Assembly: GCF_027789125.1 (NCBI RefSeq)
Contig: NZ_JAQFVF010000088.1
Span: 62,001 to 126,000, forward strand
Direction: 5' to 3'
Length of the DNA stretch: 64,000 bases
Source of the DNA: Paenibacillus aestuarii
GTDB taxonomy: Bacteria > Bacillota > Bacilli > Paenibacillales > NBRC-103111
Shown here: positions 35,353 through 45,059 of the stretch, one piece after another
Numbering within the stretch: position 1 is the first letter of the stretch
Layout: each line of letters opens with the position of its first letter
The notes under the pieces: model-generated
Seen by the model: the letters and a program-made list of their open reading frames with translations, nothing else
Databases searched by the model: none
What the model was told of the DNA's origin: nothing
Made by a program: the position numbers and the translations under genes

Positions 35353-37217
35353 GAAGAAAGACGTTATCCAAGCAAATCTATATGTATTTCCTGATTGTGA
35401 TTGTGCTCTCGCTCGTCTCCATTGGGACATTCTCCTACGTACAGTCGTCTCAAGCACTCGACAGTCAGGTAAGGCAGTATATGGAACAAATGATTGATAG
35501 CGCTAACTATCAGACCGATCTGTACCTGCAGTCCTATGAGCTGCTGAGCAATGCCTTCTCTTCCAACTCTGACGTGCGGGCATTCATGGAGATCAAACCT
35601 GACGATGCGTACGAGTACTACAACTACTCGACCACCATCAAGAAATTTGCCGAGGCTTCCGTTCAATCGGTGGTCACCTTATATAAGCAGTTGAACATGA
35701 TCTATGTCGTCGGTCAGCACGGCCGCTCGGTCATTTATGAGAACCAGAACTTTTTCAATTTTGAGCCTGTGTTGGATAAGAATACGTTTGATTATTTGAT
35801 GAAAATGACGCCGGGCAACGGGCGTATTGCCTTGTTCAATATGAGCATCAGCAAGGTTGACCAGGGATCGGTCGTTACGATGGCACGTAAAGTAAGAGGT
35901 CCTTCTTACGGTGATGCCAATCGGGGCATCGTCGCGATCGAAATCAAGCTGGCAGAGCTGGCGAAAGCGTGGGATCGCGTCAGTTTGGGCAAAGAAGGCT
36001 TCTTCTTTATCGTCGATGATACCGGCAAATATATATATCCGTCTTCGATGAGCAACCGGCAGGCCGGGGATGAGCTTTCGGCGCTTGTTCTGGGAAGCGG
36101 CAATCACACGTTTATTCACAAATTCGAAAATGAGGAACGTATGTTTGTCTCGCGGAAGTCGAGCTATTCCGACTGGAACCTTGTCGCTTCCATGCCGGTG
36201 GAGGAGCTGCGCCGCCCGGCCAACACGATCCGCACCACAACGTTAATTGTAGGTATTGTCACATTGGCGATTGCTTTGTACCTTGCGTTCCGCTTCGGCC
36301 GGTCGATTGTCGCACCGATTCGCGGGCTCAAAGACAGCATGCGGGAGACGGAGAAGGGGAATTGGCAGTATATCGATGATGAGAACAACCGGACCGACGA
36401 GATCGGAGGGTTGATTCACAGTTATAACCTCATGGTGACGCGTCTGTCCGATATGATCGAGAGAGTCTATCAGGTGGAGCTGGAGCAGCAAAAAAATGCG
36501 TTGGAGCTTGGCCAGTCCGAGCTGGAGCGCCAGCGAGCTGAGTTCCAGACCCTGCAGCTGCAAATTAACCCGCATTTTCTATATAACACACTAGAGACGA
36601 TCAACTGCTACGCGATCGTGCAGGACTCGCGCGAAATTAATGAAATCGTCGAGGCCATGGCGTTCATGCTGCGCTATTCGGTGCAAACAAACCTCGAAGA
36701 GATCACGGTGGCCAACGAATTGAACCATGTACGGAACTACATGATCATTTTGCAGCATCGGACCGGAAGCGATTTTGAGATTGATGTTGCAGTGCCGCCG
36801 AGCCTGCTGCTTGAAAATATGGTCCGGCTGACCTTGCAGCCGTTAATCGAGAATATTTTCCAACATGCCTTCCCGGATGGCGTTGAACCGCATCACTACA
36901 TCCGCATCGATGCTCGCAAAGAAAACGGGTTGTTCCAAGTTTTTATTGAGGACAACGGTGTAGGGATGAAGCCGGCGAAGCTGGAGGAGCTGCGCATGAA
37001 GCTGGAGCAAAACCGGCTGGCCGAGAAGGATGAGATGAAGGGGGCAAGGCGTGGCGGCATCGGCCTCATGAATGTCCACCGCCGCATCCAGATGGTCTTC
37101 GGTGAAGCTTACGGCTTGTCCATCGACAGCAAGCCTGGGCAGGGCACGCGTATGACGATGACGATGCCGCAGACGGTTAAGCCGAAGCTGCGGGGCAGAG
37201 AACAGCAAGGCACTTGA
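35349..37217 (+). CDS. YesM-type sensor histidine kinase
   Basis: The product has 622 residues. Membrane helix 1 about 10-30, extracellular Cache-type sensor to about 290, helix 2 (TTLIVGIVTLAIALYLAF) about 297-315, HAMP to about 365, coiled coil, then the His_kinase box LQINPHFLYNTLE with phospho-His near 407. ATP-binding boxes: LIENIFQHA near 498, EDNGVGM near 535, RRGGIGLMNVHRR. It senses an extracellular sugar signal and phosphorylates the regulator encoded just upstream, which it overlaps by four bases. Confidence 0.93.
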   Translation: MRRKTLSKQIYMYFLIVIVLSLVSIGTFSYVQSSQALDSQVRQYMEQMIDSANYQTDLYLQSYELLSNAFSSNSDVRAFMEIKPDDAYEYYNYSTTIKKFAEASVQSVVTLYKQLNMIYVVGQHGRSVIYENQNFFNFEPVLDKNTFDYLMKMTPGNGRIALFNMSISKVDQGSVVTMARKVRGPSYGDANRGIVAIEIKLAELAKAWDRVSLGKEGFFFIVDDTGKYIYPSSMSNRQAGDELSALVLGSGNHTFIHKFENEERMFVSRKSSYSDWNLVASMPVEELRRPANTIRTTTLIVGIVTLAIALYLAFRFGRSIVAPIRGLKDSMRETEKGNWQYIDDENNRTDEIGGLIHSYNLMVTRLSDMIERVYQVELEQQKNALELGQSELERQRAEFQTLQLQINPHFLYNTLETINCYAIVQDSREINEIVEAMAFMLRYSVQTNLEEITVANELNHVRNYMIILQHRTGSDFEIDVAVPPSLLLENMVRLTLQPLIENIFQHAFPDGVEPHHYIRIDARKENGLFQVFIEDNGVGMKPAKLEELRMKLEQNRLAEKDEMKGARRGGIGLMNVHRRIQMVFGEAYGLSIDSKPGQGTRMTMTMPQTVKPKLRGREQQGT

Positions 37218-37310
37218 CGGGGGATTTTACTAAGGCTGATTTTCCCGTTTATAACGGGTTCTTAAATATCAATTCATGCTGTATCCATTCAAATTTGGGG
37301 AGGAATTACC

Positions 37311-38078
37311 ATGAACATCGATTTAACAGGCAAAATCGCACTTGTAACAGGATCCAATGCAGGCATTGGACGCGCAATCGCACTAGCGCTGGCAAGCAAT
37401 GGAGCCAAGGTTGGCGTGAACTGCTTAAATAATGTGGCGCAAGGCCAGGAAGTCGTAGCTGCCATTCAAGCGGCAGGCGGTGAAGCCGTGCTGGTTCAAG
37501 CCGACGTTACGAATGTGGAACAAATCGATCGATTGGTAAACGAAGTCGAAGCGGCGCTTGGCGGCACCATCGATATTCTTGTCAACAACGCGGGACACCT
37601 CGTGCAGCGTGTGCCTAATGCGGACATGACGGAAGACATGTACGAGCGCATTATGAATGTCAATCTGAAGAGCACGGTGTTCATGTGTAAAAGAGTGCTG
37701 AACGGCATGAAAGCCAAGGGCTCCGGCCGAATCGTGAATATGACATCTGTAGCCGCGCACAATGGCGGCGGTCCGGGTTCGAGCATCTATGCTGCGAGCA
37801 AAGCGGCGGTGCTTACATACTCCAAAGGCCTGGCCAAAGAAGTGGCTGCGAGCGGTATTACGGTGAACAACGTATCGCCGGGCTTCATCGGCAACACGAT
37901 GTTCCACGCGACTTTCACCAGCGATGCGGCAAGAACAGCAACAATTAGCGGCATTCCTTTGCAGCGTGAGGGTACGCCGGATGATGTAGCTGGCGCTGTG
38001 CTTTACTTGGTATCTGATTTGGCCGCTTATCTCACAGGGGAGACGATTGAGATTAACGGCGGGATGATGATGCGATGA
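37311..38078 (+). CDS. Short-chain dehydrogenase/reductase (FabG/KduD type)
   Basis: The product has 255 residues, a single Rossmann domain. Cofactor motif TGSNAGIGRA, structural NNAG, and catalytic Ser146, Tyr160 and Lys164 (YAASK) are all present. GGGGAGGAA precedes the start. Its stop overlaps the first heparinase-family gene (ATGA). In lyase gene clusters, SDRs of this type reduce 4-deoxy-5-ketouronate (DEH) to 2-keto-3-deoxygluconate; that role is inferred from context. Confidence 0.9.
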   Translation: MNIDLTGKIALVTGSNAGIGRAIALALASNGAKVGVNCLNNVAQGQEVVAAIQAAGGEAVLVQADVTNVEQIDRLVNEVEAALGGTIDILVNNAGHLVQRVPNADMTEDMYERIMNVNLKSTVFMCKRVLNGMKAKGSGRIVNMTSVAAHNGGGPGSSIYAASKAAVLTYSKGLAKEVAASGITVNNVSPGFIGNTMFHATFTSDAARTATISGIPLQREGTPDDVAGAVLYLVSDLAAYLTGETIEINGGMMMR

Positions 38079-40093
38079 GTACGATGCCGGCGATCGGGGA
38101 AAAACGGGCGCGGTTCGCTTGGGCGAATGACGCTGTAGAGCATTTGAAACAGGAGATCGACAAGCTGCGGGATGCAGGCAGCTTGTCGATTCCGCAACAG
38201 CCTGGTGGTTGGTGGCACCAGTACGTATGTCCGCACCACCACACCGAACTGATGTTCGATCATCTGGAGGTCGACGCCTCTGAGTTTCACTGTCCGCACG
38301 GCTGCCGAATTGAAGGTGAGGCTTACCACGGAGCGTGGTTGGTGTTTAAACATCAATCCCTGGCTCGCATAGCTCTGCAGAATGCTGCCGTCTATGCAGC
38401 CGTTAAAGACGAGACTTATGCCCAGCTGGGCAAACGATTAATTGTAGAATACGCAGCGCAATTTCCCCAGTACCCTGTGCATCCGGAGGCACAAAGCTGG
38501 ATGCTGAAGGGAAGAGCGTTCCATCAAGCCTTGACGGAAGCGATTTGGTCGACGACATTGATTCGTGCGTATTTGTTATTGCGGGATGCTGGCGTTACGT
38601 TCAATAGCGAGGAGCAAAAAGCGGTTGACGTCTTCTTGAAGCTGCTTGCCGGCAGCATGGAGGAGTACAGACATATCCTCATTCATGAACGGAAAAATGC
38701 AGAAAACAATTACACGGCTTGGCTCAATGCAAGCCTATCTTGTGTCTATGCCGCACGGGGAGAACGGGCGGCGCTGGAGACGCTGATTGAAGGCGAAGGC
38801 GGCTTCAAGCATCATCTATCGATCGGTGTAAAGCCCGATCAGATGGAGTTCGAAGGAAGCACATATTACCACGTCTTCGTGCTTCGCGCGTATTTGATCG
38901 CTGCCGAGATGGCTCAGCGCTTCGGCATCGACCTCTATGCCTGCGAAGGCACCGCAGGCCAATCCATCCGCGGCATGCTCACTGCGCTGGCCGAACTCGC
39001 CGACGAGCGCGGTGCGCTGCCAGCGCTCCATGACGGGCCGCTGGCGCGCGAGCCGTACGCCCGCGAGATCGCTGAGATCGCCGAGCAAGGGCTGGCGATC
39101 TACGGCATTGCCGGCCTCGCGCCGGTGGCGCGCGAGGCGTATCGCCAGCTGGGCGGCGCGCACCAGCTGGAAGCACTGCTGTACGGCGCCGGTGGCACAG
39201 CCGCCGATCCAACGCCAGCCGCGCTGATGCCGCGCGGCGCCCGCTTATTCGCCGACACCGGCTTCGTCGTCGGCCGCGTGCCGGGGAACCCGCTCTCGTT
39301 CCTCGCTGATTTCGGCGAGCACGGCGGTTCCCACGGCCACTATGACAAGCTGCATCTGACGCTGATGCATCCGGAGCTGACGCTTACGCCCGACCAGGGC
39401 ATGGTGCCGTATGGCTCCACCCTGCGCAAGACTTGGTTCGCCGAAACGGCCAGCCACAACACCGTCTCGCTCAGCGGCCGTTCGCAAGCGCCGCACGCAG
39501 GGCGTTGTGTCCACTACGAGGAGACAGACTCGCAAGTGTACGTTTGGCTGCAGTCGACGGAAGCTTATGAAGGCTGCACGTTCGATCGTCACCTGTTGCT
39601 GAATGGAGAGTGGCTGCTGGACTGGTTCCATGTCGAGCTCGAAGAAGGACGGGAAGCGTGCATCGAATGGTGGATGCATCCGGCGGTTGAACCTCGGGCA
39701 GAGCTGCGGACTGAGCTTGGGCCTATGCCTCCGTTGCTCATTCTGGAGCGGGAGCTGCCGGTTATCGGCTCCTTGCCCTCATCTGACGGATCGGCACATC
39801 TGTCTTATTCGTTAGGCAAGGATGAAGTGTTCCACACGGCGCTGGTTCTACCTGGCGACGAACTGCTCGCTGTGCAGACGCCCGGCGATTCCATCGATCC
39901 AAGCGAGCCGCTTACGGCGCTGCTGCATCGGCGCAGCGGAAGGAAAGCGGATTTCATCCATATCTATCGTGCAGGAGGTCCGGCACATCTGAATTGGCTT
40001 GGCGGGAATGAAATCGGCATCTCAGTGCCAGGCCTGCCTGCAGGCAGTGCGCGTATTCAACTTTCACAAGAGCAAGGACTGCTTTTTATATAA
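38075..40093 (+). CDS. Heparinase II/III-family polysaccharide lyase
   Basis: The product has 672 residues, no signal peptide, so cytosolic. Residues about 45-75 contain CPHHHTEL..FHCPHGC, a probable zinc-binding knuckle. An (alpha/alpha) toroid with ENNYTAWLNASL and QMEFEGSTYYHVFVL (catalytic Asn, Tyr and His region) runs to about 370. The C-terminal beta domain has the family signature DFGEHGGSHGHYDKLHL and SHNTVSLSGRSQ. Such enzymes cleave uronic-acid polysaccharides or oligosaccharides (heparin, alginate, others) by beta-elimination. A GC-rich stretch lies at about 38.95-39.3 kb. The exact substrate cannot be read from sequence. Confidence 0.88.
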   Translation: MSTMPAIGEKRARFAWANDAVEHLKQEIDKLRDAGSLSIPQQPGGWWHQYVCPHHHTELMFDHLEVDASEFHCPHGCRIEGEAYHGAWLVFKHQSLARIALQNAAVYAAVKDETYAQLGKRLIVEYAAQFPQYPVHPEAQSWMLKGRAFHQALTEAIWSTTLIRAYLLLRDAGVTFNSEEQKAVDVFLKLLAGSMEEYRHILIHERKNAENNYTAWLNASLSCVYAARGERAALETLIEGEGGFKHHLSIGVKPDQMEFEGSTYYHVFVLRAYLIAAEMAQRFGIDLYACEGTAGQSIRGMLTALAELADERGALPALHDGPLAREPYAREIAEIAEQGLAIYGIAGLAPVAREAYRQLGGAHQLEALLYGAGGTAADPTPAALMPRGARLFADTGFVVGRVPGNPLSFLADFGEHGGSHGHYDKLHLTLMHPELTLTPDQGMVPYGSTLRKTWFAETASHNTVSLSGRSQAPHAGRCVHYEETDSQVYVWLQSTEAYEGCTFDRHLLLNGEWLLDWFHVELEEGREACIEWWMHPAVEPRAELRTELGPMPPLLILERELPVIGSLPSSDGSAHLSYSLGKDEVFHTALVLPGDELLAVQTPGDSIDPSEPLTALLHRRSGRKADFIHIYRAGGPAHLNWLGGNEIGISVPGLPAGSARIQLSQEQGLLFI

Positions 40094-40120
40094 AGGTAAG
40101 GGTGGGGGAGGAGAATGGAT

Positions 40121-42424
40121 ATGACCGCGTTATTACCGCTATATGAGCCGCAAAGCGGCGTATTGACTGTGCAATACGAACCGCATGAGCAAAGTGTACT
40201 ATTGGAAAATCCGCCGCGTTTTACTTGGATTCCCGCACAGCTGGAGAATGATAGCTACGTGCTGCAAATCTCAAGCTCCGGGGCGTTTGACGAAGCAGTG
40301 ACACGAACGATTGGGCCGATTCCCTATAACTTGTATACGCCTGATGAGGCGCTGGCGCCGGGAACGTACTATTGGCGTTACGCGCTGCTCACCGAAGAAG
40401 GCGGGCAAACGGCATGGAGCACCGTGCGCCGCTTTGAAGTGGCGGAAGGCTTGCCGGAGACTCCGCTGCCGAGCCGGGCTCATCGTTATGCAAGCGCGAC
40501 TTCGGCGCATCCGCGGCTTTGGCTGCAGGAGAGCGAGTTAGACGCGTTCCGTCGTGAGCTGGCATGTGACCCCGCATACTGCGGCTGGGACGTCTTCTAC
40601 GCGAAGTCTGTGCAGCCTTGGATCGATCGCGAGCTGATCCCTGAGCCGCAGCCATACCCGAACCATAAGCGTGTGGCGAGTCTGTGGCGCCAAATGTATA
40701 TGGATACGCAAGAGGCGCTCTATGCGGTTCGCCATCTGGCTGTCGCCGGCGTGCTTCTTGAAGACCAAGCGCTGCTGGAGCGGGCGCGGACATGGCTGCT
40801 GCATGTGTGTTGCTGGGATGTCGAAGGCCCGACCAGCCGTGACTACAACGACGAAGCCTCCTTCCGGACAGCCGGCGCCATTGCTTGGGGCTACGATTGG
40901 TTATACAGCTTGCTGACTGAAGAGGAGCGCGCTGAAGTGCGCCGCGTGCTGCTGGCACGCACCCGCCAGGTCGCCCAGCATGTTATCGAACATTCGAAGA
41001 TTCATCATGTGCCGTTCGACAGTCACGCGGTCCGCTCCTTATCCAGCGTCCTGGTGCCTTGCTGCATGGCGATGCTCGGCGAAGAGCCCGAAGCCCGCGA
41101 GTGGCTCGATTACACGCTGGAATACTATTCGGCCCTCTACTCCCCTTGGGGCGGCGCGGACGGCGGCTGGGCGGAAGGCCCGATGTACTGGACGACCGGC
41201 ATGGCCTTTGTGACCGAAGCAATGAATCTGCTGCTCAAATACACCGGAATCAACTTTTATCAGCGCCCGTTTTTCGCTAAGACCGGGGATTTCCCGTTGT
41301 ATGCGTTCAGCCCGGATACGCTGCGCGCCAGCTTCGGCGATCAATCTACGCTGGGCGATCCGGTTAGCTTGAAAACCGGCTTTAACATTCGCCAATTCGC
41401 CGGCGTCACGGGGAACGGCCTGTATCAATGGTACTTTGAACGGGTCCGCGAAACGGATACAGATTCGGAAATGAAATTTTACAACTATGGTTGGTGGGAT
41501 TTCCGCTTTGATGAGATGGTGTACCGCCACGATTATCCGCAGGTGGAAGCGATCGTGCCTTCGAATGACCGCATTGAACCGGTCAAATGGTTTCGCGACA
41601 TCGGCTGGGTTGCGTTCCACTCCAATATGGCGGATCCTGAGCGCCACATTATGCTGCTGACCAAGAGCAGCAAATACGGCTCCATCAGCCACAGCCACGG
41701 CGACCAGAACGGCTTCCTGCTGCACGCCTACGGAGAGCCGCTGGCCATCGAGAGCGGGTATTATGTCGCTTTTGGCAGCACGATGCATATGAACTGGCGC
41801 AGACAGACCCGCTCGACGAACAACATCCTCATCGACGGGCTGGGCCAATACGCAGAGAAGAACAAAGTGCTGAATATGGCGGCATCCGGCTTCATAGAAG
41901 CTGCCGAGCAGCGCAAAGGCTACGGTTATTCCCGCGCCAATGCAACCGCCGCGTATAAGGAATACGTGCCTTATTTGGAGCGCTATGTGCGTGAGCTGTA
42001 TTTTTTCGGCACCTACGTGGTCGTTGTCGATCACGTAGATCTGTCGCAAGCGGGTACGATCGATTGGCTGTTCCAGACGCTGTATGAGATGAAGCTGAAC
42101 GGCCAGACGTTCAAGGTTCAAGGGCGCAAGGCCGATATGGACGGCCGGTTTGTCTATTGCTCTTCCGGCGAGCTGGCGCTCACGCAGCACCAGAGCTTCG
42201 CGGACATTGACCAGTCCGAGATCGAGGGCTTGCCGCCGCACTGGCACTTGAAGGCGACGACCAAGCCGGCGCGCAGTCACCGGATCGCGACGCTGCTCGT
42301 CCCGGTTAAGCATGGCGAGCCGAGATATGTGTCGTATTTTATGGATGACCAGGGCTTTGACACACATATTTACTTCACCGAGAACGGTATTACCCACCGC
42401 GTAGAAGTGCCTAAGGCCTATTAG
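40121..42424 (+). CDS. Heparinase II-like lyase with DUF4962 N-terminal domain
   Basis: The product is about 767 residues. The ATG at 40121 lies seven bases after GGAGGAG; the ATG at 40115 abuts it. The N-terminus (about 1-110) is a fibronectin-like DUF4962 segment (ENPPRFTWIP, GTYYWRYAL). An (alpha/alpha) toroid follows with HHVPFDSHAVRSL and GGADGGWAEGPMYW (catalytic His/Tyr area of heparinase II). The beta domain holds ISHSHGDQNGFLLHAYGEPLAI and ESGYY, close to heparinase II. No signal peptide, so it acts on imported oligosaccharides. Ends the SDR-lyase-lyase operon. Confidence 0.88.
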   Translation: MTALLPLYEPQSGVLTVQYEPHEQSVLLENPPRFTWIPAQLENDSYVLQISSSGAFDEAVTRTIGPIPYNLYTPDEALAPGTYYWRYALLTEEGGQTAWSTVRRFEVAEGLPETPLPSRAHRYASATSAHPRLWLQESELDAFRRELACDPAYCGWDVFYAKSVQPWIDRELIPEPQPYPNHKRVASLWRQMYMDTQEALYAVRHLAVAGVLLEDQALLERARTWLLHVCCWDVEGPTSRDYNDEASFRTAGAIAWGYDWLYSLLTEEERAEVRRVLLARTRQVAQHVIEHSKIHHVPFDSHAVRSLSSVLVPCCMAMLGEEPEAREWLDYTLEYYSALYSPWGGADGGWAEGPMYWTTGMAFVTEAMNLLLKYTGINFYQRPFFAKTGDFPLYAFSPDTLRASFGDQSTLGDPVSLKTGFNIRQFAGVTGNGLYQWYFERVRETDTDSEMKFYNYGWWDFRFDEMVYRHDYPQVEAIVPSNDRIEPVKWFRDIGWVAFHSNMADPERHIMLLTKSSKYGSISHSHGDQNGFLLHAYGEPLAIESGYYVAFGSTMHMNWRRQTRSTNNILIDGLGQYAEKNKVLNMAASGFIEAAEQRKGYGYSRANATAAYKEYVPYLERYVRELYFFGTYVVVVDHVDLSQAGTIDWLFQTLYEMKLNGQTFKVQGRKADMDGRFVYCSSGELALTQHQSFADIDQSEIEGLPPHWHLKATTKPARSHRIATLLVPVKHGEPRYVSYFMDDQGFDTHIYFTENGITHRVEVPKAY

Positions 42425-42428
42425 AGAC

Positions 42429-42470
42429 GAGGCCGCCCGAAGCCATGCAAGAGGCTTTGGGGGCCTTTTT
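42429..42470 (+). terminator. Terminator of the SDR/lyase operon
   Basis: GGCC.GCCC.GAAGCC pairs with GGCTTT.GGGGGCC, then five T. The next 200 bases hold only promoter-like AT-rich sequence and the site at 42630. Confidence 0.87.
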
Positions 42471-42629
42471 GTGCTTCCTGAGGGTGGTCATGAAGGACTA
42501 TAATCATAGGTTGAGGCTCAAATTATAGAGAGCGTAAGGCGGAGATCCGGAGCTAAGCGGCACCTGTATGGTTGTAAATTTAAGAATACAATCTATAAAA
42601 AGCAAACCTTTTCCCTTAAGTTCGCACAT

Positions 42630-42643
42630 TGTAAGTGCTCCCA
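42630..42643 (+). promoter_or_regulatory. cre-like site before importer 3
   Basis: TGTAAGTGCTCCCA agrees with about 12 of 14 cre positions. It lies 48 bases before the start codon, a position close to that of the site near 32570. Confidence 0.38.
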
Positions 42644-42690
42644 TTTTCGAGCGATAATAAACACATCACATAAACGAGGGGGATTCATTC

Positions 42691-44055
42691 ATGGCAGTTA
42701 AGTCTAATGCTTTGAAAATGGCGATGGCAGGTACGCTGGCAATCAGTTTGACAGCTTGCGGCAGCGCAGGAAGCAACACAGCAGACAGCGGTAACAAGTC
42801 CCAAGCAACTGCAGCAGCAACAGCCGCAGCAACAACAGACGTGAAGAAGGCAGAGAACATCACCATCACGTTCCAAAACATATATCCGGATCCAACAGAC
42901 CCGAAAAACGGAATGATGAAGAAAATCGTCAACGACTACCAAACTAAAAATCCAAACATCAAAATTGAGTTGGATTCCCTGAATACGGATCAGCAAAAAT
43001 TAAAGCTGAAAACACAAGCAGCTTCCAAAGAAGTACCGGATATCACTATCGTGAATCCATCCGCACAAATGAAGCCATTCGTTGATGCCGGCCTGTTCGC
43101 TCCGCTGAACGACATGGTGCAACAAAACGGTCTGAAGGATACATTCCAAAGCGGAATCCTGGACTGGTATACATTCAACAACAACATTTACGCGCTGCCT
43201 GACGGCAACAACATCGCAGTTGTTTACTACAACAAAGATTTATTCAGTCAAGCTGGCGTGGAAGTGCCAAAAACGTTTGAAGATATGGTTGCAGCTGTGA
43301 AAACGCTGAAATCCAAAGGCATTCAACCAATGGCAATCGGTGAAAAAGATACATGGACAGGTTCCTTCTTATTCATGAACGTCCTGCTGCGTACGAACAA
43401 CGGCCCAGGCTTCCTGAACGATGTTGTCAGCGGTAAGAAAACGTTCGCAGATCCAGCTTTCACTGACGCTGTAAGCAGCTTCCAAGATCTGATTCAAGCA
43501 GGCGCATTCCAAGACGGCGCAACATCCTTCGATTACAACGCAGGCGAGAACTTGTTCAAAACCGGCAAAGCGGCTATGTACTTCATGGGCAGCTGGGCAA
43601 CAGGCGGAATCGAAACTTCCTCTGTAAACGGTAAAGTAGGCGTATTCAAGTTTCCAACGGTCAAAGGCAAAGGTAACCCGGATGAGTTCATGCTGGCTCC
43701 AGGATCCGCATTTGCGATCTCTGCTAACAGCAAGCACTTGAAAGAAACCAAAGATTTCTTGAACTACTTCATGCTGAACTTCCCGAAAGAAGCATTCGCG
43801 GTTAAAGGCGCTGTAGGTATCGCACAAAAAGTAGACGGCGACTTCAAAGCTGCCGGTTACTCCGACATGGCTATGCAAGTTCTGGATCTGTTCAAATCCG
43901 TTAAGGGCGGCGACTTGGCGTTCGATAACACGATGAACCCAGGTACAGCACAAGGCCACTTGACTAGCATCCAAAACTTGTTCGTACAGAAGAAAGATGC
44001 GGCGGAAGTTGCTAAAGAGCACCAAACTGCCTATGACACGAACAACAAGAAATAA
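42691..44055 (+). CDS. ABC transporter sugar-binding lipoprotein (family 1)
   Basis: The product has 454 residues. Signal ends in lipobox LTAC, followed by an Ala/Thr-rich linker. Family-1 binding-protein features include NITITFQNIYPDPTDPKNGM, QAASKEVPDITIVNPSAQ, PDGNNIAVVYYNKDLFSQAG and KAAMYFMGSWATGG. AGGGGG precedes the start. First gene of importer 3. A long hairpin without T run separates it from the permeases, which would favour higher binding-protein levels through mRNA stability. Confidence 0.93.
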   Translation: MAVKSNALKMAMAGTLAISLTACGSAGSNTADSGNKSQATAAATAAATTDVKKAENITITFQNIYPDPTDPKNGMMKKIVNDYQTKNPNIKIELDSLNTDQQKLKLKTQAASKEVPDITIVNPSAQMKPFVDAGLFAPLNDMVQQNGLKDTFQSGILDWYTFNNNIYALPDGNNIAVVYYNKDLFSQAGVEVPKTFEDMVAAVKTLKSKGIQPMAIGEKDTWTGSFLFMNVLLRTNNGPGFLNDVVSGKKTFADPAFTDAVSSFQDLIQAGAFQDGATSFDYNAGENLFKTGKAAMYFMGSWATGGIETSSVNGKVGVFKFPTVKGKGNPDEFMLAPGSAFAISANSKHLKETKDFLNYFMLNFPKEAFAVKGAVGIAQKVDGDFKAAGYSDMAMQVLDLFKSVKGGDLAFDNTMNPGTAQGHLTSIQNLFVQKKDAAEVAKEHQTAYDTNNKK

Positions 44056-44067
44056 GCTGAAATAACG

Positions 44068-44126
44068 GCCGAATCGGAATTTATCTTCTGCTCTCACAGC
44101 GGAGTGGAGGGTAAATTCCGATTGGC
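44068..44126 (+). promoter_or_regulatory. Long intra-operon stem-loop (mRNA stabiliser or processing site)
   Basis: GCCGAATCGGAATTTA pairs with TAAATTCCGATTGGC across about 28 bases that can fold further. No T run follows, so it is not an ordinary terminator. Confidence 0.75.
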
Positions 44127-44153
44127 ACATTCTGATAGAGGGGGCGAGAGGGC

Positions 44154-45044
44154 GTGAATGTATTAAGAGTCTCCAAATGGACGATAGCCGCTTTTGTGCT
44201 GCCGTGTTTGCTGCTCTACGTGGGTCTCGTGTTTATCCCGATTCTCGTTTCGCTCTACAGCGGTTTGCTGGATTGGAACGGAATTGGGGAATCTAAGTTC
44301 ATCGGCTTGCAAAATTTTAAAACACTGCTGTTCGATGACCCGGTTTTTTGGCCATCTGTGAAGAGAACGTTAATGTTTGCCGTGTTTTCCATGGCGGAAA
44401 TTCCGATTGCTTTATTCATAGCTATTTTGCTGAACCGTTTTATTAAACGACCTAACTTTCTCGTATCGACCTATTTCCTTCCTGTTATCTTATCCGTTGT
44501 TATTGTAGGCCAATTGTGGAAAACCATCTATAACCCAGCGGCTATGGGGGGCATGCTCAACCAAGTGCTCGATATGCTGAATTTGCACAGCTGGACGAAA
44601 TCATGGCTTACAGATCCGAAGATTGCGATGTACGCCCTTTATTTTGTTGCCCTGTGGCAGTACCTGGGCTATCACACTTTGATCCAGTTCACAGGCATTC
44701 AGAACATCCCTTCCGATATCTATGAAGCGGCGCGTATTGACGGTGCAGAAGGGCTGAAAGCGGACTGGCATATTACCTTCCCTATGAATATTCCGATCTT
44801 TAAAATATCGATTGTCCTTGCTTTTATCGGCTCCTTGCAGGCCTTTGACATGATTATGGTCATGACAGCCGGCGGCCCCGCGCATGCGACGGACGTGATC
44901 TCCACACACATGTACAATATGTCGTTCCTATCCATGAAATACGGCTACGGCAGTGCGATTGCCGCGTTCCTGGTTGTGCTGTGCCTGATTGCCACAGTCA
45001 TCATTAATTTGATCTTCAACCGACTAGAGAAGAAATTTACGTAA
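44154..45044 (+). CDS. ABC sugar permease 1 of importer 3
   Basis: The product has 296 residues with a GTG start after GAGGGGG. Six predicted helices; opening WTIAAFVLPCLLLYVGLVFIP, EAA loop DIYEAARIDGAEGLKADWHITFPM, and the MalF-like MIMVMTAGGPAHATDV. It joins the following permease to form a CUT1 channel. Nine bases separate the two genes. Confidence 0.93.
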   Translation: MNVLRVSKWTIAAFVLPCLLLYVGLVFIPILVSLYSGLLDWNGIGESKFIGLQNFKTLLFDDPVFWPSVKRTLMFAVFSMAEIPIALFIAILLNRFIKRPNFLVSTYFLPVILSVVIVGQLWKTIYNPAAMGGMLNQVLDMLNLHSWTKSWLTDPKIAMYALYFVALWQYLGYHTLIQFTGIQNIPSDIYEAARIDGAEGLKADWHITFPMNIPIFKISIVLAFIGSLQAFDMIMVMTAGGPAHATDVISTHMYNMSFLSMKYGYGSAIAAFLVVLCLIATVIINLIFNRLEKKFT

Positions 45045-45059
45045 AGGGGGAGTGTGACG

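Noticed and set aside
38937-39227. Extra frames in the GC-rich part of the first lyase gene
   Set aside because: High GC removes stop codons in all frames; the lyase frame alone has family motifs.
44068-44126. Transcription terminator between binding protein and permeases of importer 3
   Set aside because: The hairpin is strong but no T run follows, so it is listed as an mRNA stem-loop instead.
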